5,165 nt of DNA from Acidobacteriaceae bacterium (GTDB lineage Bacteria > Acidobacteriota > Terriglobia > Bryobacterales > Bryobacteraceae), in contig JAFAZU010000199.1 in NCBI GenBank assembly GCA_019239585.1, forward strand, positions 1 to 5,165, written 5' to 3'. The position numbers and the translations under genes were made by a program. The notes beneath the pieces are model-generated. The model searched no databases, had not been told where the DNA came from, and saw nothing but the letters and a program-made list of their open reading frames with translations. This document shows, in pieces, positions 1 to 5,165 of this stretch (positions are counted from its first letter, which is position 1; every line of letters begins with the position of its first letter).

Positions 1-2
1 GG

Positions 3-1184
3 ATTGAAAAAAGTGAGCCGCTGCATCTCGAAGCTTTAGTCAAGGAACGGGAAAGTAGCCATTACGCTCTTTTAACGCTCGATGTGAGCAGCACGGATCC
101 CCCCAGGGTCAAGGGCCTCGGGCTTCACGTGGTTCGGCCCCCGGATCAGCCGGCCGTGGCGCGCCTTCCGTGGCCAGAAGCGGTCCACGCCCTTGATCGC
201 CAAGCCGCTGAACTGGCCTCCCAAGACAAGTTCTCGGGCGGCTTGCTGGTCGCTCGCTCCGGCCAGGTTGTGCTCCAAAAATCCTACGGCCTCGCCGATC
301 GCGAAAAGCACGTGGCCAACACCGCTGATACCCGCTTCCGCATCGGTTCGATGAACAAAATGTTTACCGCGACTGCGATCCTGCAGCTCGTGGGCGATGG
401 CAAGGTCGACTTGGCAGCACCGCTGGGCCGGTATCTGCCCCACTATCCCAATCAGGAGGTAGCCACGAAAGTGACCATTCGCCATCTGCTGACGCATACG
501 GGCGGGACGGGCGATATTTTCACGCCTGAGTACGACCAGCACCGGCTGGAAACCCGTGAGCTCACCGATTACGTTAAGCTCTACGGCGGCCGCGGACTAC
601 AATTCGAGCCCGGCTCAAAGTGGGCCTACTCGAATTATGGTTTTCTGCTGCTGGGCCTGGTGGTTCAGAATGTGTCGGGCCTGTCGTATTACGATTACGT
701 TCGCACCCATATCTTCCTTCCGGCTGGCATGCAAAACACGGACTCGTTGCCCGAATCAGAAGCGGTCTCCCATCGCTCCGTGGGCTACCTCCGGAAGAAT
801 GGCGCCTGGGTGAGTAACGTCGATACCCTACCTTGGCGTGGCACTTCGGCGGGCGGCGGCTATTCGACAGCAGGAGATCTCTTCCGCTTCGCCGAAGCAC
901 TCGGCAGCGGTAAGCTCATCAAACCCGAGCTGTACGCACAAATGACCTCGAAGCAGGCAGGGAGCCCGCCGATGCCGGCCGGCGAGGGCTACGGGTTTGG
1001 CATGATGGTTTCGGAAGAGCCACAAGGTAAGCGCTTCGGTCATGGTGGGGGCGCACCCGGCATGAACGGCGAGTTACGCGTGTATCCACATACCAACACC
1101 GTGGTGGCGGTGCTCGCAAACCTGGATCCGCCGGCTGCCTCACGTCTCGCCGACTTCTTTGAGGAACGCATGCCCATCAACTAA
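3..1184 (+). CDS. Serine hydrolase of the beta-lactamase / penicillin-binding-protein fold, 5' end outside window
   Basis: This is a serine hydrolase of the class C beta-lactamase/esterase superfamily (Pfam Beta-lactamase). The family uses an acyl-serine mechanism on beta-lactams, D-amino-acid peptides or esters; the substrate here cannot be told. Counting from the in-frame GTG at 84, the SxxK motif is S89-M-N-K92 (nucleophile and general base), the YxN motif is Y182-S-N184, and the third box is H320-G-G. Conserved family stretches TIRHLLTHTGG (131-141) and GTSAGGGYSTAGDL (253-266) are present, and the C-terminus looks natural. The GTG at 84 is probably not the start: the frame stays open back to base 3, giving 27 more residues that read smoothly into the TLDVSSTDPPRVKGLGLH segment, typical of a domain preceding the hydrolase in some family members. 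At least 393 residues are visible. No signal peptide can be judged because the N-terminus is missing. It is separated from the permease by about 520 bases, so they are probably not co-transcribed. The fold is certain; the function is general only. Confidence 0.9.
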   Translation: MEKSEPLHLEALVKERESSHYALLTLDVSSTDPPRVKGLGLHVVRPPDQPAVARLPWPEAVHALDRQAAELASQDKFSGGLLVARSGQVVLQKSYGLADREKHVANTADTRFRIGSMNKMFTATAILQLVGDGKVDLAAPLGRYLPHYPNQEVATKVTIRHLLTHTGGTGDIFTPEYDQHRLETRELTDYVKLYGGRGLQFEPGSKWAYSNYGFLLLGLVVQNVSGLSYYDYVRTHIFLPAGMQNTDSLPESEAVSHRSVGYLRKNGAWVSNVDTLPWRGTSAGGGYSTAGDLFRFAEALGSGKLIKPELYAQMTSKQAGSPPMPAGEGYGFGMMVSEEPQGKRFGHGGGAPGMNGELRVYPHTNTVVAVLANLDPPAASRLADFFEERMPIN

Positions 1185-1186
1185 GG

Positions 1187-1399
1187 AAATATGATGATGA
1201 CAACGCCAGACTCATTCAGAAACTCGGGCGCGCTGGTTTCGACGGGATCCTGGCGGTCGAAACCGACTTCTTACACCCGGATTATGGCGATGACGAACAG
1301 AGTGCCGTCGCGGCCAGTGTCCAGGAGCTCCGCCGGTGGGTCACGCAAGCGGAGGATCGTCATGGCGGAAGCATGTTGGGAGCAAAGACACGAGTGTGA
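1187..1399 (+). pseudogene. C-terminal remnant of a sugar phosphate isomerase/epimerase-like TIM barrel
   Basis: In the frame of base 1196, about 70 codons read as plausible protein ending at TGA 1397-1399. Key segments are RLIQKLGRAGFDGILAVETD, then FLHPDYGDDEQSAVAASVQEL and RRW. A GF/YDG-hydrophobic-VExD strand followed by an acidic linker and an 'SVxxLRR' helix is the usual last strand and helix of xylose-isomerase-like TIM barrels (AP_endonuc_2 family; about 250-300 residues in full). Here only the last quarter remains. The frame has no ATG or GTG start near its beginning, and its upstream part runs into the end of the hydrolase gene in another frame, with a stop at 1160-1162. The three tandem ATG codons at 1191-1199 lie in a different frame, and the 148-codon reading from them is low-complexity and Arg/Ser-rich. 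I infer a deletion remnant. The family assignment is by eye and moderate. Confidence 0.5.
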
Positions 1400-1627
1400 G
1401 CAGGGAGCAGGAGCATCGAGCGGACCGCAGGCGACCTTGGTGAAATCGCCATCCAGGGTGACCGCTAGAGTGCGGCCACACCGGCCACCATCGACCGCGG
1501 ACCGAACGTTATTCGTGAGCACATGTCAGGGTGAGGTTCGTTTGGTCGGTCCCGAGTGGCGGGCCAACAGGGAGTTACGCTATCAGACTGTTGTTCTTCA
1601 GGGATTCATACTGAAAAAATGCCCCTG
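1400..1627. other. Intergenic stretch without a recognisable gene
   Basis: No convincing coding region is seen. The frame of the epimerase remnant continues with stops at 1466-1468 and 1532-1534, so any further decayed coding sequence would be broken. An 83-codon minus-strand reading (1271-1522) overlaps the remnant in antisense, is rich in Cys and Arg, and matches nothing I know. No tRNA, tandem repeat or clear sigma-70 promoter could be supported. The promoter of the downstream permease presumably lies in or just after this stretch. Confidence 0.5.
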
Positions 1628-1687
1628 TGGTCTCTGAACCGGTCCGATACGGGAGACCAAGGGTCCGTTTCGTCTCCCCAGACGAAA
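1628..1687 (+). promoter_or_regulatory. Leader with three competing stems upstream of the permease gene
   Basis: Three hairpins can be drawn. Stem A pairs TGGTCTCT (1628-1635) with GGAGACCA (1652-1659), eight pairs including one G-T. Stem B pairs GGGAGAC (1651-1657) with GTCTCCC (1672-1678), seven pairs. Stem C pairs TTTCGTCT (1668-1675) with AGACGAAA (1680-1687), eight perfect pairs around a CCCC loop. A and B share one strand, and B and C share another, so the RNA could hold A plus C, or B alone. This 1:2/3:4 versus 2:3 layout is that of attenuators and switch-type leaders. No T-run follows stem C, so it is not an obvious intrinsic terminator. Stem C ends 16 bases before the permease ATG, close to the ribosome footprint. 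The pairings are seen directly; a regulatory role is inferred. Confidence 0.4.
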
Positions 1688-1703
1688 GCCTCATACTAGA
1701 GCC

Positions 1704-4049
1704 ATGAGCCTCTTCCGTTCGCTCGGGAGAACCCCGGGCTTCGTCCTCGCAGCCGTTCTCACGCTCGCTCTCGGCTTGGGCGGCAACGTCGCCTGTTTCA
1801 GCGTCATTCGTGCGGTTTTGTTGAAACCCCTCGGGTACCAGGCTCCGGATCGCTTAGTTCTGCTATCAGGCGGTGCCTCACCCGTTCACTTTGCTGAACT
1901 CCAAGCAGCGGCCCACAATTTTTCTTCGATTGGTGCTTACGCCATGGAAGAAGATCTCGCCTTCACGGGGCGTGGCACGCCGGAAGTGCTGAAGACGAAT
2001 CGCGTGTCCGCCCACTTTCTGGACATCCTGGGCGTTTCGCCTTTGCTGGGCCAAAATTTCACCACGCCGGATCACACCGCGCTCATTAGCTACCGTCTCT
2101 GGCAGCAACGCTTCCAGGGTGATTTCCAAGTCCTCGGTCAGACCATTGACCTTGGTGGAAGATCTTACACCATCACAGGCGTCCTGCCGCCCCATTTCGC
2201 GTTCCCCTCCGCCGGCCTGGATGTCTGGCTGGCAAAGCCCGAAGAGTCGCCGCAGTTTTCTCCGTCCTCCCGCGCTCTGAGTCCCTTTTTGACCGTCTTC
2301 GGCCGGCTCAAACCGGGTGTCACCTTGGAGCAAGCGACAGCCGAACTCCTGGTGCTGCAAAGCGGGTATGCCAAGAACCATCCGGCGATGCTCGATGCCC
2401 GGCCCAAATCTCCCCCTACCGCCACACCGCTGCAGCGAGTGATCGTGGGGAACGTACAACGGGAACTCTGGCTACTCTTCGGCGCCGTGGGGCTGGTCCT
2501 GCTCATTACCTGCGCGAATCTGGCCAGCCTCTTACTCGCCCGTGCGGCGGCGCGGTCCGCTGAATTTGCCATTCGTTCCGCGCTCGGCGCCAGCCGCTCT
2601 CACCTCATTAAACGCCTGCTCACCGAAAGTCTGCTGCTCTCACTAGGGGGAGGCATCACGGGCGCACTGTTCGCTTTTCTCAGCTTGTCCGCCCTGCGCC
2701 AGCTGAGCACTATTCATCTGCCGCGGACGGACGAAATTCGCTTCGATACACCGGTCTTTCTGTTCGCCATCGCTCTGTCTCTATTCACGGGTATCGTTTT
2801 CGGCCTGGCGCCCGCTATCAGCGCCTCGCGTGTTGATTTGATGGCTGTTCTGCGCGCCAGCCAGAGCAGTTCCCCCCGCGTCCGCTTGCGCTCGATTCTC
2901 GTCGCCGCTCAAATCGCACTTTCTGTGGTGCTGCTGATCGGAACCACACTCCTGCTGGAAACGATCCTGCGCCTCCGCACCGAACCTCTCGGCTTTGACT
3001 CGCAGAACCTGCTCACCGCCCACATTGCTCTGCCGCCCAGCGCCGACTCGGTCCGCTTCTTCGAGAATGTCCTGCAACGCCTCACCTCGTTACCCGGCGT
3101 GGAACACGCTTCCTTTTCCCTCTCGCTGCCGATGACCAGCTATCCCGGAACACCGGTCCAAAATGCCAGCCAACCGCCATTGCCTCTCAACCAGCGCCCC
3201 CTGGCCGCCCTGTTCGTCGTGACGCCTGATTACTTTCAGACTCTTCGGATTCCGCTCAAACGAGGCCGCACCTTTACGGAACGCGATCGCGACGGGACAC
3301 AGCGGGTGGCTGTCATCGATGAGAACTGCACGCGCCACTTTTGGCCCGGTTATCCGGCGGGACCCAACCCGATTGGTCAGCGTCTCCTCATAGGCGGCGT
3401 CCAGAAAGCGCCGGCCGAAATCATCGGTATTGTGGGGAACGCGCATCAGGACTTGGCAGGCACCGGCTGGAATCGCGGCGTGTACGTCTCGTTGGCGCAA
3501 GCTCCTATCCCTTCCGCGATGCTCGCCCTTCGTGTGAAGAATCATCCCCTGCCATTTGCCGCCGCCGTCCGGCACACGGTGCAATCGGTGAGTCCGGCAC
3601 AACCGGTTTCCGATCTCGAACCGATGCAGAGTCTGATCGACGCACAGCTCGGACCGCGGCGACTCCTCCTGCAAGTATTGGCCTGTTTCGCCGTGGGCAC
3701 TCTGGTTCTCGTCCTGGTCGGCATCTACGGACTGATGGCCTATTCCGTTACCCAACGAAGGCAGGAATGGGGCATCCGCCGTGCGCTAGGTGCACCGGAG
3801 AGCCGCTTGGTGCAAATGATCCTTACCCAAGCGGCCCGCTTGGCGCTGTCAGGCGTTGCTGTTGGAGTCGTTACGGCCTATGCTGGCACGCGCGTGCTGA
3901 AGAGCTATTTATTCCACACCAGCCCCACGGATCCGATCGCCTTTCTGGGTGTTTCCGGATTATTTTTGGTGGTGGCCCTGGCCGCTGCCTTCGTGCCCGC
4001 GCTCCGTGCCGCTCAAGTCGACCCGAGCCGGGCCTTACGCTACGAGTAA
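1704..4049 (+). CDS. Duplicated MacB/FtsX-type ABC transporter permease (ADOP family)
   Basis: This is an inner-membrane permease of the MacB/FtsX superfamily in duplicated form, 781 residues, matching the roughly 800-residue 'acidobacterial duplicated orphan permease' class. The first half has a transmembrane helix at about 13-36, a periplasmic MacB_PCD-like core at about 40-250 and an FtsX domain with helices at about 255-278, 308-332 and 349-372. The second half repeats this: a helix at about 397-422, a periplasmic core at 430-650 and FtsX helices near 654-681, 709-730 and 744-768. The duplication shows in the paired cytoplasmic loops FAIRSALGAS (288-297) and WGIRRALGAP (689-698), and in the FGLAPAISASRVDLMAVLR and FVPALRAAQVDPSRALR ends. 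In MacB relatives such proteins work with a separate ATPase in efflux or mechanotransmission; none is encoded here, so substrate and partner are unknown. The ATG at 1704 puts the first helix at the usual distance. The only Shine-Dalgarno-like bases, AGAG at 1698-1701, sit too close to be good. The frame is open back to 1638 with no better start. Confidence 0.93.
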   Translation: MSLFRSLGRTPGFVLAAVLTLALGLGGNVACFSVIRAVLLKPLGYQAPDRLVLLSGGASPVHFAELQAAAHNFSSIGAYAMEEDLAFTGRGTPEVLKTNRVSAHFLDILGVSPLLGQNFTTPDHTALISYRLWQQRFQGDFQVLGQTIDLGGRSYTITGVLPPHFAFPSAGLDVWLAKPEESPQFSPSSRALSPFLTVFGRLKPGVTLEQATAELLVLQSGYAKNHPAMLDARPKSPPTATPLQRVIVGNVQRELWLLFGAVGLVLLITCANLASLLLARAAARSAEFAIRSALGASRSHLIKRLLTESLLLSLGGGITGALFAFLSLSALRQLSTIHLPRTDEIRFDTPVFLFAIALSLFTGIVFGLAPAISASRVDLMAVLRASQSSSPRVRLRSILVAAQIALSVVLLIGTTLLLETILRLRTEPLGFDSQNLLTAHIALPPSADSVRFFENVLQRLTSLPGVEHASFSLSLPMTSYPGTPVQNASQPPLPLNQRPLAALFVVTPDYFQTLRIPLKRGRTFTERDRDGTQRVAVIDENCTRHFWPGYPAGPNPIGQRLLIGGVQKAPAEIIGIVGNAHQDLAGTGWNRGVYVSLAQAPIPSAMLALRVKNHPLPFAAAVRHTVQSVSPAQPVSDLEPMQSLIDAQLGPRRLLLQVLACFAVGTLVLVLVGIYGLMAYSVTQRRQEWGIRRALGAPESRLVQMILTQAARLALSGVAVGVVTAYAGTRVLKSYLFHTSPTDPIAFLGVSGLFLVVALAAAFVPALRAAQVDPSRALRYE

Positions 4050-4272
4050 GCAGGAGTGGCATTACTCACACCGCATTAAAACACGAAGTGGTGGTGGTTG
4101 TTCGACCAAGGCATTTACCGTTGCACGAAACATCAGCAGTTTGGGATCCGAGGATCGATGCCGAGATGAAAACACATCGGCGCGGTGTTTCTGGTGTGAG
4201 GAGTCGTCTGCCAATCAGAGAAAGTTGACATCCGGCCATGACGAGCAGTCACTTTACCCGGAACCGCGTTTG
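4050..4272. other. Spacer between the permease and the intron (3' exon side of the intron)
   Basis: No believable gene is present; the longer plus-strand readings crossing this stretch are out-of-frame extensions from the permease. No strong intrinsic terminator follows the permease stop. The best stems are GAGT/ACTC directly after the stop and AAACAC/GTGTTT (4170-4175 with 4185-4190), both weak and without a T-run. Seen from the intron, this is the 3' exon, starting CAAACGCGG on the minus strand. Its right-hand part resembles an insertion sequence end. Confidence 0.5.
4210..4257. mobile_element. Possible terminal remnant of an IS21-like insertion sequence
   Basis: The stretch contains AAGTTGACATCCGGCCATGA and AGCAGTCACTTTAC. 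The combination of a CAATCAG-like block, 'GTTGACATCCGGCCATGACGAG' split across these motifs, and CACTTTAC resembles from memory the multi-repeat ends of some IS21-family elements. No transposase (istA/istB) or second end is in the window, and I could not compare it with a database. If right, it is an orphan end or solo remnant beside the intron insertion point. Confidence 0.2.
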
Positions 4273-4275
4273 ATC

Positions 4276-4310
4276 GGCATAGGGGCGGCGGTCACCCGCC
4301 GACCCCTGCC
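4276..4310 (-). ncRNA. Group II intron domain VI with branch-point adenosine
   Basis: Read on the minus strand, a stem pairs GGCA with TGCC at the base, GGGG with CCCC, and CGGCGG with CCGCCG, capped by a GTGA loop of the GNRA type (4292-4295). A two-base TA bulge on the 3' side carries the candidate branch-point A at 4280, seven bases from the predicted intron end at 4273, which is the usual distance. Domain VI supplies the bulged adenosine for lariat formation in splicing. Confidence 0.7.
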
Positions 4311-4311
4311 A

Positions 4312-4346
4312 CACCACCGTGCGTACGGGTCCGTACACGGCGGTTC
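4312..4346 (-). ncRNA. Group II intron domain V (catalytic hairpin)
   Basis: On the minus strand ACCGCCGTG (from 4344) pairs with CACGGTGGT (ending 4313) to form a nine-pair lower helix with one G-T pair. The CGC at 4342-4340 pairs with GTG with the wobble in the middle, as expected of the IIC catalytic triad. A two-base CG bulge (4323-4322) on the 3' strand separates it from the upper helix TACG/CGTA. The loop reads GACC, not the usual GNRA. The element begins 11 bases past the end of the reverse transcriptase stop codon, the normal position. Confidence 0.8.
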
Positions 4347-4357
4347 GAGCGGTTACG

Positions 4358-5164
4358 CTAGTGCTCCTCGACCAATGAAGGAAGGCCGAGCGAGTGGAAG
4401 TAGGCCTTAGAAAGCCACACATGGAGAGTGTGCGTCAGAGCCAGATACCAAGGACCACGACCGCTGCCGGCCATACTGCTCGCCAAGCGCGGACGGACCC
4501 CCAGTTCCAGCAGTGCGGCTCGGCGCCGACGTGGAGTTTTCCACTGCCGCCAGAGCGCACAGCGCAGTCTGCGCCGCACCCACCCGGTTAAGGACCGCAG
4601 CACTTCGGGCGTCTGACAAAAGCCGAAATAGCCTCGCCAACCCCGCAAATAGGGAGCCAGTTCCGCTATGGTTGCTTCGATGCTGACGCTCTTGGCCCGG
4701 CGTGTGATCTCTCGGATTCGTTGCTTAAAACGCTCCAGAGCCTTCGGCGCGATCACGCGCTTCACCTCGGGGCCCGCGCTAAAGCTAAACCCGAGGAACT
4801 TTCGCTCCTGCGGTCGCGCCACCGCACTCTTGGTCTCATTTACCTTGAGCTTGAGCTTCTTGATGATGAATCGCGTGATGCTTTTCATCACCCGTTGTCC
4901 CGCTCGTTCGCTGCGGACGTAGATGTTGCAGTCATCCGCGTAGCGCACGAAGCGAAGTCCGCGACGCTCCAACTCGCGGTCGAGTTCGTCGAGCACGAGA
5001 TTGCTGAGCAAGGGCGAAAGAGGACCACCCTGGGGGACCCCTGCCACGCTCGGGCTGGCTAGCCCGTTCTCCATCACCCCGGCATTTAAGAATGCCCGGA
5101 TGAGTTTCCGCAGTCGCTTGTCCTCGACTCGTTGGGCGATCTGACCCATCAGTTTGTCGTGATT
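4358..5164 (-). CDS. ltrA: Group II intron reverse transcriptase/maturase, N-terminus outside window
   Basis: This is the intron-encoded protein that stabilises the folded intron RNA for splicing and copies it at a new target. 268 C-terminal residues are visible; full proteins of this type are about 420-440. Counting from the internal ATG at 5149, the RT palm motif GVPQGGPLSPLLSN is at 37-50, the catalytic YADD at 70-73, the LKLKVNETKSAV motif at 99-110 and KFLGFSFS at 117-124. The maturase domain X (GIIM) follows, with PYLRGWRGYFGFCQT at 166-180 and an arginine-rich helix to about 220. No HNH endonuclease domain follows, as in class IIC. The 5149 ATG is not the start: the frame continues upstream as NHDKL, part of the conserved 'FFDxVNHDxL' block of RT motif 3 and running off the edge. 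All visible catalytic residues are intact, so the protein could be active if the rest is complete. The gene name follows general usage for the family. Confidence 0.95.
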   Translation of the reverse strand, partial: NHDKLMGQIAQRVEDKRLRKLIRAFLNAGVMENGLASPSVAGVPQGGPLSPLLSNLVLDELDRELERRGLRFVRYADDCNIYVRSERAGQRVMKSITRFIIKKLKLKVNETKSAVARPQERKFLGFSFSAGPEVKRVIAPKALERFKQRIREITRRAKSVSIEATIAELAPYLRGWRGYFGFCQTPEVLRSLTGWVRRRLRCALWRQWKTPRRRRAALLELGVRPRLASSMAGSGRGPWYLALTHTLHVWLSKAYFHSLGLPSLVEEH

Positions 5165-5165
5165 C

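Larger units (their letters stand above)
4273..5165 (-). mobile_element. Group II intron, probably class IIC, 3' part only
   Basis: This is the 3' portion of a self-splicing, retrotransposing intron on the minus strand. It holds most of the intron-encoded protein followed by foldable domains V and VI. Class IIC is inferred from three points: the short domain V with CGC catalytic triad paired to GUG, the absence of an endonuclease domain in the protein, and the 3' end GAT. The predicted boundary is between 4273 and 4272. The 5' end, with domains I-IV and the start of the reverse transcriptase, is beyond the right edge. IIC introns usually insert just downstream of terminator hairpins or into attC sites; the 5' exon needed to test this is not in the window. 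Confidence 0.8.

Noticed and set aside
72..542. 156-codon minus-strand reading inside the hydrolase gene
   Set aside because: It lies opposite a strongly supported gene whose catalytic motifs are intact; such antisense readings are common in GC-rich DNA.
1271..1522. 83-codon minus-strand reading in the gap between hydrolase and permease
   Set aside because: It overlaps the epimerase remnant in antisense, resembles no known family and has no convincing ribosome binding site.
1590..1620. Sigma-70-like promoter (TTGTTC with TACTGA) upstream of the permease
   Set aside because: Both boxes are poor and the spacing is too short; such matches arise by chance.
1191..1637. 148-codon plus-strand reading starting with three ATG codons
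   Set aside because: Its composition is Arg/Ser-rich without recognisable motifs, and its first half overlaps a better, family-like reading in another frame (1187-1399).
3090..3755. 221-codon minus-strand reading inside the permease gene
   Set aside because: It is antisense to conserved permease domains and its protein is Gln/Asp/Arg-rich with no family features.
4170..4190. AAACAC/GTGTTT inverted repeat as a terminator for the permease
   Set aside because: The stem is only six pairs with a nine-base loop, no T-run follows, and it lies more than 100 bases past the stop.
3341..4228. 295-codon plus-strand reading overlapping the permease 3' end
   Set aside because: It runs out of frame with the permease; the part beyond the permease stop (4050-4228) shows no protein-like pattern.

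Overview
The window most likely comes from an acidobacterium (Acidobacteriota). The main evidence is a 781-residue duplicated MacB/FtsX-type permease with no ATPase beside it, the architecture named 'acidobacterial duplicated orphan permease' (ADOP). A GC-rich composition, a serine hydrolase of the beta-lactamase fold with an N-terminal extension, and a group II intron fit that setting. This is inference from architecture; no rRNA or other phylogenetic marker is present.

Left part (1-1400, + strand): a serine hydrolase (SxxK, YxN and HGG motifs all present) runs in from beyond the left edge, because its frame is open to the first bases. Directly after its stop lies a coding-like stretch of about 70 codons that resembles the C-terminus of a sugar phosphate isomerase/epimerase TIM barrel. 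It has no start codon and no body, so it looks like the remnant of a deleted gene.

Middle (1400-4049, + strand): about 230 bases without a recognisable gene lead to a 60-base leader with three mutually competing stems, then the permease gene. The permease contains two copies of the transmembrane/periplasmic module and is probably an inner-membrane protein. Its transport or mechanotransmission partner ATPase is not in the window.

Right part (4050-5165): a 223-base spacer, part of which resembles an insertion sequence end, is followed by the 3' portion of a group II intron on the minus strand. Its reverse transcriptase/maturase (YADD catalytic centre, domain X, no endonuclease domain) enters from beyond the right edge. 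Downstream of its stop, intron domains V and VI can be folded by hand. The domain V triad reads CGC with the expected G-U wobble, which points to class IIC, and the predicted 3' splice boundary is at 4273.

The genes do not form one operon or pathway. The window is an accessory-type stretch carrying a mobile intron, a gene remnant and two probably independent genes. I found no clear sign of a wholly new system. The best leads are the competing-stem leader, the epimerase remnant and the intron boundary.
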